Shown: piece by piece, positions 1 to 7,936 of the stretch | Position numbering within the stretch: position 1 is the first letter of the stretch | Layout: every line of letters begins with the position of its first letter | From: an uncultured Alphaproteobacteria bacterium | Lineage (GTDB): Bacteria > Pseudomonadota > Alphaproteobacteria > Puniceispirillales > UBA1172 | Direction of reading: 5' to 3' | Assembly: GCA_937952245.1 (NCBI GenBank) | Contig: CALFYS010000059.1 | Location: 1 to 43,736 of the forward strand | DNA length: 43,736 nt | Notes under the pieces: model-generated | Told to the model about the DNA's origin: nothing | The model's database searches: none | Seen by the model: only the letters and a program-made list of their open reading frames with translations | Position numbers and translations under genes: made by a program

Positions 1-688
1 GGGGCTTTTTTGAGGTGGTTTTCCTTGGCGGCGTGCAAAGCGATGATCCCAAATCCATCATGGCTTGGGCAAAATCGCCCGCACGTTGGCTTGGCGTCAG
101 GCCGGACATAACGTCATAGATTTCAGGCTTTACTTTCGGCAAAGGTGTTTGCAAATCCGCCCATCGCGCCACCACCCGTTCTATATTACCATCAACCACC
201 ACCGCGGGCGCGCCAAAGGCAATGGCGGCAATGGCGGCGGCGGTATAGCCGCCAATGCCCGGGAGTTTTAATAATTCGTCTTCGGTATCAGGAAAAACCC
301 CGCCATGGTCATTGGCAATAATCTGGGCGGTGAGATGAAGGTTTCTTGCCCGCGCGTAATACCCCAGCCCTGCCCATGCCGCCATGACATCATCACGGGG
401 GGCTTGGGCTAAATCTGTCACTTTGGGCCAGCGTTTGGTAAAGGCCGCGAAATAGGATTTTACCGTCGCCACGGTTGTTTGCTGCAACATAATTTCAGAC
501 AGCCACACATGGTAAGGGTCAGGGCGAAGACCTTTTTTCACCGCGTCCGGCGGCATGCGCCACGGCAAGTCACGGTGATGGCGATCATACCAATCAAGCA
601 GCGCCTCTTGCGCGGTGATGAAACGGTCTTGTTGTGTTTTTGCCATGGCCTGAAGCGTTCGAATAACCCGAATAGAATAGGAAGACAT
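1..688 (-). CDS. mutY: A/G-specific adenine DNA glycosylase MutY, 3' end cut by the window
   Basis: Removes adenine mispaired with 8-oxoguanine in base excision repair. About 229 residues are present and the C-terminal part lies beyond the window edge. Visible are the N-terminal catalytic stretch SEIMLQQTT (catalytic Glu), the helix-hairpin-helix with the LPGIGGYTA loop, and VVVDGNIERV with the conserved catalytic Asp. The first iron-sulfur cysteine is in DLGSSLCTPPRK, but the second cysteine expected seven residues later is not there, and none appears before the edge. The start at 688 is the first in-frame ATG; a second Met (MAKTQQ) at 646 is an equally possible start. It is divergent from the DUF721 gene. 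The family call is secure; the state of the cluster domain is not. Confidence 0.93.
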   Translation of the reverse strand, partial: MSSYSIRVIRTLQAMAKTQQDRFITAQEALLDWYDRHHRDLPWRMPPDAVKKGLRPDPYHVWLSEIMLQQTTVATVKSYFAAFTKRWPKVTDLAQAPRDDVMAAWAGLGYYARARNLHLTAQIIANDHGGVFPDTEDELLKLPGIGGYTAAAIAAIAFGAPAVVVDGNIERVVARWADLQTPLPKVKPEIYDVMSGLTPSQRAGDFAQAMMDLGSSLCTPPRKTTSKKP

Positions 689-763
689 CTTGCCTCTTGA
701 ATTGATATTGCCTCATAATCAGAAAAGACAACAACACTTCTTGCCGATGATTTGAAAAAACAT

Positions 764-1306
764 ATGACGCGATCTGATTCCAAAACACAGCGAAAAGGCA
801 AGGCTCGTCAAGGCAAGACAAGGCGTCTTAATCAATTGACCGCAAGCTTGTTGGGGCCTGTGTTGCGGGCGCGCGGCATTACCATCCACCGCGTGATCAC
901 CGAATGGCAGCAAATCGCCGGTGATGCCGCCAGTTGGAGCGAGCCGCAATCCATCAAATTTCCGCAAAACCAGCAGGATGAAGGCACACTGACCGTCACC
1001 GTTCGATCCGGGCGGGGGCCCGAAATTCAAATGCTGGAAGAAGACATCATCAGGCGGTGCAATCAGGTCTTCGGGTATCGAGCGATTGCCCGAATCGTGA
1101 TCAGCCAAACCACAACCACGCCCTTAACAGCGGAAATATCACCCCCGCAACCCATCCCCAACACGATTAAGCCTGATGCTGAAACGGCACAAGCTTTTGA
1201 TGACGCGCGGGAAGAAATCGCCCCTGATGCCTCACCGCAATTGCGCAAAGCCCTTGATACGCTTGGAAAGTCGCTGGCGGGCCACCAAAAAGACAAGTCA
1301 TCTTAA
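764..1306 (+). CDS. DUF721 (DciA-like) protein
   Basis: A 180-residue protein of the DUF721 family. The central part, GPVLRARGITIHRVITEWQQ followed by a beta-rich segment (GTLTVTVRSG) and the helix IQMLEEDIIRRCNQVFGY, fits the KH-like fold of DciA, which in other bacteria loads or operates the replicative DnaB helicase. The N-terminus is basic (K/R-rich) and the C-terminus is low-complexity and probably disordered. An in-frame TTG lies at 752, but the ATG at 764 is preferred although no strong ribosome binding site precedes either. It diverges from mutY. The family assignment rests on pattern recognition; a helicase-loading role is inferred from DciA and not shown by this sequence. Confidence 0.8.
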   Translation: MTRSDSKTQRKGKARQGKTRRLNQLTASLLGPVLRARGITIHRVITEWQQIAGDAASWSEPQSIKFPQNQQDEGTLTVTVRSGRGPEIQMLEEDIIRRCNQVFGYRAIARIVISQTTTTPLTAEISPPQPIPNTIKPDAETAQAFDDAREEIAPDASPQLRKALDTLGKSLAGHQKDKSS

Positions 1307-1313
1307 GGCCCGT

Positions 1314-1327
1314 ATTGAGGCCTCAAT
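1314..1327. repeat. 14-bp perfect palindrome after the DUF721 gene
   Basis: ATTGAGGCCTCAAT is self-complementary and starts eight bases after the DUF721 stop codon. It has no T-run, so it is not a typical intrinsic terminator. It may be a protein-binding site or chance. Confidence 0.4.
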
Positions 1328-1356
1328 TCAAGCCCGCAACAGCGCCAATTTTATTT

Positions 1357-1384
1357 TTGCCATAAACTTGTGGTGCAATATGAT
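1357..1384 (+). promoter_or_regulatory. Candidate sigma-70-type promoter of the dsbA-like gene and smc
   Basis: TTGCCA (5 of 6 to the -35 consensus), a 16-base spacer, then TATGAT (5 of 6 to the -10 consensus). It lies about 60 bases before the start codon at 1447. The 140-base gap has no gene. Predicted by eye only. Confidence 0.45.
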
Positions 1385-1446
1385 TTACACCATGTCACCA
1401 CCACATTATGATATGGGCACATTCATAAACCACAGGATCTTGTGAT

Positions 1447-2109
1447 ATGTCAGCTTTCAATATGCGCCGCCGTGATGTTCTTATGGGGGGTTCAGCAGGG
1501 ATTATTTTAGGGCTCACTGGCTTTGGTTCAGATCAAAATATGGGTCTGGGTTTTGGTGGCAAGCAAGCCCATGCCGCTGATTTGGAGGCTGCTTTAGCGC
1601 CCCGCACCATTGGCAATCCTGATGCGCCAATCCGTATGGCGGAATATTTTTCTTTATCCTGTTCGCATTGCGCCAATTTCCATAACGGCACGTTCAAGCA
1701 GATCAAAAAAGAATGGATTGATACCGGAAAAATGCTGTTTGAATATCGGGATTTTCCCTTACAAGGCCCCGCGATTTACGCCCATGCTTTGGCGCGTTCT
1801 GTTCCTGTTGCCGCCTATGATGGGATGTTGGATATTCTCTTTAAACAGCAGAAAAAATGGACAACCGCCCCTGATCCTGTGACGGAATTGGCGAAAATTG
1901 CCCGTATCGCTGGCATTGGCAATGACGCTTTTGTGGAAATTATCCAGAACCGTCCTTTGCTGGAAGGCATTGTTGCCATCGCCCAAGAAGGCTACAGCAC
2001 CTATCAGATCAATTCCACGCCGAGTTTTGTCATCAACAACAAAACCGTGATCCGTGGTGACCGAGGGTATGACGCGTTTTTGGCTGAATTGAATAAATTG
2101 GCCGCTTAA
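1447..2109 (+). CDS. Exported DsbA/DsbG-like thioredoxin-fold oxidoreductase
   Basis: A 220-residue thiol-disulfide oxidoreductase of the DsbA_2/DSBA-like family, expected in the periplasm. Residues 6-25 carry a twin-arginine-type signal (MRRRDVLMGG followed by a hydrophobic stretch), and a likely cleavage site follows AHA at about 41-43. The active site is C72-S-H-C75 in LSCSHCANFH, and the conserved cis-proline is P192 in INSTPSFVIN. It sits ten bases upstream of smc and is probably co-transcribed with it; this pairing is common in alphaproteobacteria. A Tat signal on a Dsb protein is less usual than a Sec signal, though related DSBA-like proteins of this group often have it. The substrate is unknown. 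Confidence 0.88.
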   Translation: MSAFNMRRRDVLMGGSAGIILGLTGFGSDQNMGLGFGGKQAHAADLEAALAPRTIGNPDAPIRMAEYFSLSCSHCANFHNGTFKQIKKEWIDTGKMLFEYRDFPLQGPAIYAHALARSVPVAAYDGMLDILFKQQKKWTTAPDPVTELAKIARIAGIGNDAFVEIIQNRPLLEGIVAIAQEGYSTYQINSTPSFVINNKTVIRGDRGYDAFLAELNKLAA

Positions 2110-2119
2110 GGGTAAGTCT

Positions 2120-5100
2120 TTGATTTTCACAAATTTAAAAATGACTGGCTTCAAGTCCTTTGCTGAACCTGAACATATCAGCATTGATGAGGGCATGACC
2201 GGTATTGTCGGGCCTAATGGTTGCGGCAAATCAAATATTGTGGAATCCCTGCGCTGGCTGATGGGGGAAAGTTCAGCCAAATCCATGCGCGGCGGCGAAT
2301 TGGAAGACATTATCTTTGCTGGCAGCGCAAGCCGACCTTCACGGAATTTCGCTGAAGTCACCCTGACCCTTGATAACACCGAAAAAAAAGGCAGCGCGGC
2401 GCAATTTGCTGATGATGACCTTGAGATCACTCGCCGCATTGAACGCGGCAAGGGTTCAAGCTTTAAGATCAACGGCAAAGCGGTGCGCGCCAGAGATGTG
2501 CAACTGCTGTTCGCGGATATGGCCACAGGCTCACGGTCCAGCGGGATTGTCAGCCAAGGTAAAGTTGGCGCGTTGATCAATGCAAAACCTGTGGAACGCC
2601 GCAATCTTTTAGAAGAAGCGGCCAATATCAGAGGGCTGCATCAACGCCGCCATGAAGCGGAATTACGGCTCAACACAGCGGAAACCAATCTTGAACGGCT
2701 TGATGATATTCTGATCCAGCTTGATGAGCAAAAATCATCTTTGGTCAAGCAAGCCCGCCAAGCGGGACGTTATCGGTCCATCGCGGATCGCATTCGGAAA
2801 GCCGACGCGCATTTGATGTTGGCTCGGTTCACCGCCGCCATGGGCAAATTCGATGAAGCCGAAGGCCAATTGCGCGAAGCCGAACGCCTGACCGCTGCTG
2901 CCGCCGAAGATGCCGCCGCCAAAGCCCGCCAGCGCAACACTATTGCTGAAACACTGCCGCCATTGAGGCAGGCTGATGCCGAAAAAGCCGCGCAATTGCA
3001 GCGCCTTCATTTGGAACGCAATGCCTTAACGGAAGAAGAAGAACGGCTGGCAAAAGCCATCGAAGACACCGAGGCCAGACGCCAGCAAATCGAAACCGAT
3101 AGTCTGCGCGAAAATCAATTGCTGAAAGACGCGGAACAAGCGCTTGAAACCCTTGGCAAAGAAAGCCAAGAGATTGACGCCAGCGATGCTGAGGATGAGC
3201 CCAAAATCGAAGCCGCCGCCACCACCTTAGCCGCCGCAAGAGAAGCCGCCAATAAAGCCGAACAAGCCCTTGCCGATGCCAGCGCGAAAAGCCGGGCGGC
3301 TGAACGTGAAGTCGAAGCCGCCAAACGCCGTGTCGATGACATCACATCACGCTATCAGCAAGCTGAAAACACGCTGGCCGGACTTGATTTAGACGGGTTG
3401 ATGAAAACAGCTGAAGACACCGCGAAAACCAGACAAGACGCGGAACAGCAGGTTGAAGCCAGCCGCCAAAAAGCACTGGAAGCCGCCACCGCCCTTGAAA
3501 ACGCGCAAGCCGCCACGGAAGCAAAATCAACGCTAGCGGCTGAGAAAAAAGCAGAATTGGCGCGGATTCGTGCTGAAAAAGACGCGCTGGATGCAATTTT
3601 ATCCCCGCAAGGTGAGGCCGCCTCTCCTGTATCGGGTGAGATAACCATTGATGATGGGTTTGAACCTGCCTTGGCGGCGGCCTTGGGGGATGCTTTGGCC
3701 GCTCCTTTGGGCAAAACCGCGGATACAGCCTTCTGGCAAACAGGGCTTGGGCTTGCGCCGTTATCCGCGCCACAAGGCACCACGCCGCTCAATGACCATT
3801 TAAAAGCACCTGAAGCCTTATCCACCGCTCTTTCTGGGATTGGTGTTGCGGCATCTGCCGATGCGGCGGAGACATCTCAAGCTGATCTTAAGCCGGGGCA
3901 AGCCATCACCACAAAAGACGGCGGGCTATGGCGTTGGGATGGTTATGTGCAGCCGCTTGGCGCGGAAACATCCGCCGCGCAACGCCTGAAACAAGAAGCG
4001 CGCCTTCGTCAGTTAATCGTTGATCTTGATGCCAGCGCAAAAGAAACCGAATCCATTGATCATGAGGCTTCGGAAGCGCAATCCCAGCTGCAAGACGCGA
4101 AGACCGCCGCCCATGATTTACGGCAAGCGGAACGGCAGGCTGAAAATGAATTGCTGCAAGCCCTCCGCCATGATGAAAGCGCCAGCAACGCCCTTGAGAT
4201 GGCTCAAAAACGCCATCAAGACTTGGCCGAAAGCCTCAATGAATTGAAAACTGCATTAACCGAGGCTGAACAAGAACGTGATGATTTGGCGGATCCAGCG
4301 GCGCTCTTGACCCATGCTGAAAAATGCGCCGAAGACGCTGAAGAATACCGTCAGAAATTGGCTGAAGCCATGGGGAGCGAGCGGTCTATTCGCTCCGCCC
4401 GCGAACAACGCCAACATCGCCGTGATACCATCACCCGCGAATTATCCATCTGGGCTGATCGCCAAAAAGGCGCCCATCAACGGATTGATGAATTGGCCAG
4501 CCGAAAAGCACAGATTGATCACGATGCCGAACGGCTGGCGGGCCAACCCGCGGTGATCGCCGAAAAACGGCAACGGCTGGGGGATGCGATTGAAAAGGCC
4601 GAGGCCGAATGCCGCGAGGCCAGCGATGCCTTGACCGAAGCGGAAACCAAATTGACCTTGGCGGATAACGCCCAACGCGATGCTGATCAAGCGTTAAGCA
4701 CCCAACGTGAAGGGCTGATCCGATGTGAATCGCAACGCGATATGGCGCGGCAAGAACAAGACAGCATCACCGCCCGCATCCGTGAGAGGCTGAACGCCAG
4801 CCCTGATGCTCTGCGCGAGCTGGCGGAACTAAAGCCTGATGATGCGATTGAATGTGATGATGACAGCATCGCGGTGCTGGAAGGCCGTTATGATCGCCTG
4901 ATCCGTGAACGCGAAAACATTGGCCCCGTCAACCTCAGGGCTGAAGCTGAAATGGAAGAAGTCGAGGAACGGATCAACGGCATTAATGTTGAGCGGGAAG
5001 ATTTGAACGGCGCGATTGCCAAACTCCGCTCCGCGATTAATCAGTTGAATCGTGAAGGCCGTGAGCGGTTGTTGAAAAGCTTTGCTGAGGTGAACCGGTA

Positions 5101-5545
5101 TTTCGAAACCTTGTTCAAATCGCTCTTTAATGGTGGCAGCGCGGAGCTCACCTTGACCGAGGCTGATGACCCGCTTGATGCGGGGCTTGAAATTCTGGCC
5201 AGCCCGCCGGGCAAAAAGCTGCAATCCTTGTCCTTATTATCAGGCGGTGAGCAAGCCTTGACGGCTTTGGCGCTGATCTTTGCGGTGTTTTTAACCAATC
5301 CTTCGCCAATTTGTATTTTGGATGAGGTGGACGCCCCGCTGGACGATACAAATGTCGCCCGATTCTGTGATATGTTGGGGCAAATCGCCGAAGAAACCGG
5401 CACACGTTTCATCGTTGTCACCCACCACCGCCTGACCATGGCAAAAATGGATCGTCTTTACGGCGTGACCATGGAACAAAAAGGGGTCAGCCGAATTGTC
5501 TCTGTTGACCTGCAAACCGCTGAAAGATTTAAAGAATCTGCCTAG
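2120..5545 (+). CDS. smc: Chromosome segregation protein SMC
   Basis: A 1141-residue SMC ATPase, which organises and segregates the chromosome with the ScpAB kleisin complex (scpA and scpB are not in this window). The N-terminal head has Walker A GPNGCGKSN at 31-39. Long Ala/Glu/Gln/Lys-rich coiled coils flank a central hinge region at roughly 485-620, which is divergent and short in the style of alphaproteobacterial SMCs. The C-terminal head carries the signature LSGGEQALTA and Walker B ICILDEVDAPLDD. The start is TTG at 2120: the N-terminus MIFTNLKMTGFKSF matches family starts, and GGGTAAG lies just upstream. The next ATG would remove part of the first beta strand. Confidence 0.97.
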   Translation: MIFTNLKMTGFKSFAEPEHISIDEGMTGIVGPNGCGKSNIVESLRWLMGESSAKSMRGGELEDIIFAGSASRPSRNFAEVTLTLDNTEKKGSAAQFADDDLEITRRIERGKGSSFKINGKAVRARDVQLLFADMATGSRSSGIVSQGKVGALINAKPVERRNLLEEAANIRGLHQRRHEAELRLNTAETNLERLDDILIQLDEQKSSLVKQARQAGRYRSIADRIRKADAHLMLARFTAAMGKFDEAEGQLREAERLTAAAAEDAAAKARQRNTIAETLPPLRQADAEKAAQLQRLHLERNALTEEEERLAKAIEDTEARRQQIETDSLRENQLLKDAEQALETLGKESQEIDASDAEDEPKIEAAATTLAAAREAANKAEQALADASAKSRAAEREVEAAKRRVDDITSRYQQAENTLAGLDLDGLMKTAEDTAKTRQDAEQQVEASRQKALEAATALENAQAATEAKSTLAAEKKAELARIRAEKDALDAILSPQGEAASPVSGEITIDDGFEPALAAALGDALAAPLGKTADTAFWQTGLGLAPLSAPQGTTPLNDHLKAPEALSTALSGIGVAASADAAETSQADLKPGQAITTKDGGLWRWDGYVQPLGAETSAAQRLKQEARLRQLIVDLDASAKETESIDHEASEAQSQLQDAKTAAHDLRQAERQAENELLQALRHDESASNALEMAQKRHQDLAESLNELKTALTEAEQERDDLADPAALLTHAEKCAEDAEEYRQKLAEAMGSERSIRSAREQRQHRRDTITRELSIWADRQKGAHQRIDELASRKAQIDHDAERLAGQPAVIAEKRQRLGDAIEKAEAECREASDALTEAETKLTLADNAQRDADQALSTQREGLIRCESQRDMARQEQDSITARIRERLNASPDALRELAELKPDDAIECDDDSIAVLEGRYDRLIRERENIGPVNLRAEAEMEEVEERINGINVEREDLNGAIAKLRSAINQLNREGRERLLKSFAEVNRYFETLFKSLFNGGSAELTLTEADDPLDAGLEILASPPGKKLQSLSLLSGGEQALTALALIFAVFLTNPSPICILDEVDAPLDDTNVARFCDMLGQIAEETGTRFIVVTHHRLTMAKMDRLYGVTMEQKGVSRIVSVDLQTAERFKESA

Positions 5546-5638
5546 AGACCATCGCGTTTAAAGGGGCTTGTTGGGCCTGTGGGACACTATGCCCCACCTT
5601 TGTCTCCCCCTTTGGCTGGTGATCCCCCCGAACAAGGC

Positions 5639-5667
5639 TTGACATATCGTGGCCTGATCCCTAATTT
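5639..5667 (+). promoter_or_regulatory. Candidate promoter of the F0 ATP synthase operon
   Basis: A perfect TTGACA at 5639-5644, a 17-base spacer and TAATTT at 5662-5667, about 85 bases before the atpI start. It lies in the 205-base gap between smc and atpI, where I see no other gene. The -10 box is weak (3 of 6). Confidence 0.4.
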
Positions 5668-5750
5668 GGCGCTGTTTTCAGGTGTTCTGGAAGCAACCAC
5701 CGATCATGGTTTTCTTATTGGGTTTACGCCAGATAAGCGACCGAGTGAAT

Positions 5751-6209
5751 ATGAGGGGTAACATCACAATTTCTCAGCACAGCCAGCATGATTCTGACGC
5801 TGAACGCTCTGGGCAAGATGATCGCAAGAATTTGTCTTCATCTGAAACGCCACATTCACTAAACGCGCTCCAGCAAAAAATCAGACAAGCTGACCAAGCT
5901 CGAGAAATGGCCAAGGAAAGCGGGCATAAACGTTCGCATCTGCCGGCTGAGATGATGGCCATGGTTGGACGCATCGCCACGGAGATGGTGGCAGGGATCG
6001 CGGTTGGGGGCTTTCTGGGCTGGATGCTGGACAGTTGGCTGGGCACATCGCCTTTATTGATGATTGTGCTGTTTTTCTTTGGCGCGGCTGCTGGCATGTT
6101 AAACATATGGCGTATGGCTTCTGGTCATGGGCTGAAAATTGGGTATTTTGACCGCCACGATCAAGATGATGATCACGGCGAAAATGAGCAAGACAGGACG
6201 CGTGACTAA
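5751..6209 (+). CDS. atpI: ATP synthase protein I (AtpI/AtpZ family)
   Basis: A 152-residue membrane protein of the AtpI/AtpZ family. In other bacteria AtpI helps assemble the c-ring or acts with it. The N-terminal 65 residues are hydrophilic. Two membrane segments follow: about 78-97 (MVAGIAVGGFLGWMLDSWLG) and 101-121. The C-terminus is a short acidic tail. An upstream in-frame ATG at 5682 would add 23 residues that do not look conserved, so 5751 is preferred, with modest certainty because no clear ribosome binding site is seen. Its TAA overlaps the atpB ATG by one base (TAATG), which suggests translational coupling. Confidence 0.85.
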   Translation: MRGNITISQHSQHDSDAERSGQDDRKNLSSSETPHSLNALQQKIRQADQAREMAKESGHKRSHLPAEMMAMVGRIATEMVAGIAVGGFLGWMLDSWLGTSPLLMIVLFFFGAAAGMLNIWRMASGHGLKIGYFDRHDQDDDHGENEQDRTRD

Positions 6210-6952
6210 TGCATTCTCCAGTTGAACAATTCACCATCAAAGCTTTGATGCATATTGAACTGTTTGGATATGATGTTTCATTTTCAAACTCAGCACTGTT
6301 TATGATGCTGACCGTGATCTTAAGCGTTGCTTACCTGACCTATGCCATGCGCAACCGTGATATGGTGCCGGGCCGCTTGCAGGCATCCGCGGAAATGCTT
6401 TATGAATTTGTTTCTGAAATGGTGCGCAGCAACGTTGGCAGCGAAGGCCGTCCGTTCTTCCCGTTTATCTTCACCTTGTTCATCTTCCTGTTGTTCGGGA
6501 ATATGCTGGGGCTGATCCCTTATTCATACACATTCACCAGCCAGATTGTGGTGACCTTTGTTCTCGCCGCCTTCATTTTTGTTGGCGTCACATTGGTGGC
6601 CTTGATCAAACATGGTATGCATTTCTTCTCATTCTTTGTGCCGCCAGGGGCGCCAAAGGTGTTGATCCCATTCCTCATTATTATTGAGGTTATTTCTTAT
6701 TTCGTCCGCCCGGTCAGCCTGTCTGTCCGTCTGTTCGCCAATATGCTGGCTGGCCACACAATGTTGAAAGTGTTCGCTGGTTTGGCGGTGATGATCACTG
6801 GCGCTGGCGGTGTTGCTGTTGCAGGGTCAATCCTGCCATTTCTTGCTCTCATCGGTCTGACCGGCCTTGAGGTGCTTGTTGCTGGTCTGCAAGCCTATGT
6901 GTTTACAATTTTGACCTGCATGTATTTGAACGACGCGTTGCATCTGCACTAG
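6209..6952 (+). CDS. atpB: ATP synthase F0 subunit a
   Basis: The 247-residue stator subunit that forms the proton half-channels against the c-ring in the inner membrane. The essential arginine is R174 in PVSLSVRLFANMLAGH. Other family marks are FGNMLGLIPYSYTFTSQ and the C-terminal GLQAYVFTILTCMYLNDAL. Five to six hydrophobic segments are visible. The N-terminus (HSPVEQF, then FGYDVSFSNSALFMM) matches alphaproteobacterial subunit a. It is second in the F0 operon, and F1 genes are not in the window, as is usual for alphaproteobacteria. Confidence 0.97.
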   Translation: MHSPVEQFTIKALMHIELFGYDVSFSNSALFMMLTVILSVAYLTYAMRNRDMVPGRLQASAEMLYEFVSEMVRSNVGSEGRPFFPFIFTLFIFLLFGNMLGLIPYSYTFTSQIVVTFVLAAFIFVGVTLVALIKHGMHFFSFFVPPGAPKVLIPFLIIIEVISYFVRPVSLSVRLFANMLAGHTMLKVFAGLAVMITGAGGVAVAGSILPFLALIGLTGLEVLVAGLQAYVFTILTCMYLNDALHLH

Positions 6953-6970
6953 GGGTGACGTAAAACTAAT

Positions 6971-6984
6971 CCGCCGAAAGGCGG
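6971..6984 (+). promoter_or_regulatory. Intergenic CCGCC-GAAA-GGCGG hairpin upstream of atpE
   Basis: A perfect 5-bp GC stem closed by a GNRA-type GAAA tetraloop lies between atpB and atpE, with no T-run after it. It is followed at 7007-7014 by AGGAAGGA, an unusually strong ribosome binding site eight bases before the atpE start. The hairpin may protect or mark the 5' end of a processed atpE message. Function is inferred. Confidence 0.5.
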
Positions 6985-7022
6985 TCAATGATCCAACATT
7001 AAATCTAGGAAGGATATGGATT

Positions 7023-7250
7023 ATGGAAGCTGAAGCTGCAAAACTGATTGGTGCTGGTATTGCTGTTCTCCCACTGCTTGGGGTTGGTATCGGTATTGGT
7101 AACATCTTCTCATCATTGGTGAATTCAATCGCCCGCAACCCATCTGCACGTAACGATGTTTTCGGCATCGGTATTCTTGGGTTCGCGTTGACAGAAGCGA
7201 TCGCGCTGTTTGCGTTGGTTGTTGCCCTCCTTCTTCTGTTCGTATTCTAA
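7023..7250 (+). CDS. atpE: ATP synthase F0 subunit c
   Basis: A 75-residue proteolipid of two membrane helices that forms the rotating c-ring. The proton-carrying carboxylate is E58 in FALTEAIALFALVVA. The polar loop is ARNPSARND, and the first helix carries the Gly-rich GVGIGIGN stretch. The pattern is that of a proton-type ring; I see no sodium-binding signature. The strong AGGAAGGA ribosome binding site and the hairpins on both sides fit a subunit needed in about ten or more copies per enzyme. Confidence 0.97.
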   Translation: MEAEAAKLIGAGIAVLPLLGVGIGIGNIFSSLVNSIARNPSARNDVFGIGILGFALTEAIALFALVVALLLLFVF

Positions 7251-7258
7251 TTTTTGTG

Positions 7259-7285
7259 GCGCGGCACTGCCGCGCTTCATTTTTT
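7259..7285 (+). terminator. Terminator-like hairpin inside the atp operon (possible attenuator)
   Basis: GCGCGGC-act-GCCGCGC is a perfect 7-bp stem with a 3-base loop at 7259-7275, followed by TTCATTTTTT. It begins eight bases after the atpE stop and ends about 34 bases before the atpF' start. Because atpF' and atpF must still be expressed, partial readthrough or a downstream promoter is implied. Confidence 0.65.
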
Positions 7286-7318
7286 AGACTTATTGGACAT
7301 TTAGACGGGGACACCGTT

Positions 7319-7936
7319 ATGGCAAATTCTGTTGCGGTAAAAACAACGGGACTGAAACTTGGGGCTTTGACCTTTGGCCTTGCTGTTATGGCATCGCCAG
7401 CACTTGCGGCTGGTGAGAGCAGTGGCGGCTTGCCTCAGCTTGATTTCACCACTTGGCCAACACAGATCTTCTGGCTGGTTGTTTCTTTCACTCTGGCTTA
7501 TGTATTGATGTCACGGATTGTGACCCCTCGTATTGCATCAGTCCTTGAAGAACGTCACACCCGCCTTGAAGATGATATGGAACGCGCAAGACAAGCCGCT
7601 CAAGAAGCGGAAGATATGCGGGTTTCCTTTGAAAAGGCCCTTGCTGACGCCCGAAGCGAAGCCGCTGATAAAACCCGTGAAACGCTGGCGAATGCGACGC
7701 AGGAAGCAGATAAGAAAAATGATGCTGCTGCCAAGCGATTGGCCACGAAAATTGCTAAGGCCGAAACCAAAATTATGGAATCGCGCGCCGAAGCATTAAA
7801 AGAACTTGATGATGTTGCAAGCGCATCTGCCGTTGACGCGGCGGCAAGCTTAGCAGGCGTCAAGGTCACCAAAACGGATGCGAAAAAGGCTGTCAAAGCT
7901 GCGGCTAAGGCGATGCCTGCGATGGAGCAGAACTAA
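7319..7936 (+). CDS. ATP synthase F0 subunit b'
   Basis: A 205-residue b-type peripheral stalk subunit. The membrane segment is at about 48-67 (TQIFWLVVSFTLAYVLMSRI), followed by a long charged coiled coil. Before the membrane helix there is an unusual extra hydrophobic N-terminus (residues 8-30) ending SPALA/AGESS, which looks like a cleavable signal peptide. The start at 7319 is chosen because the reading frame further upstream (from 7256) runs through the hairpin and looks non-coding, and GACGGGGAC precedes this ATG. Its stop overlaps the atpF start by one base. The b'/b pair acts as a heterodimer in alphaproteobacteria and chloroplasts. I assign b' by position and by its longer, signal-bearing form. 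Confidence 0.9.
   Translation: MANSVAVKTTGLKLGALTFGLAVMASPALAAGESSGGLPQLDFTTWPTQIFWLVVSFTLAYVLMSRIVTPRIASVLEERHTRLEDDMERARQAAQEAEDMRVSFEKALADARSEAADKTRETLANATQEADKKNDAAAKRLATKIAKAETKIMESRAEALKELDDVASASAVDAAASLAGVKVTKTDAKKAVKAAAKAMPAMEQN

Noticed and set aside
1759..2625. 288-codon minus-strand ORF across the dsbA-like/smc junction
   Set aside because: It lies antisense to two well-supported genes, runs across their junction, and its translation has no recognisable family pattern; an artefact of codon bias.
5546..5600. GTGGG...CCCAC hairpin after smc as a terminator
   Set aside because: Short stem with a long loop and no uniform T-run; too weak to call.
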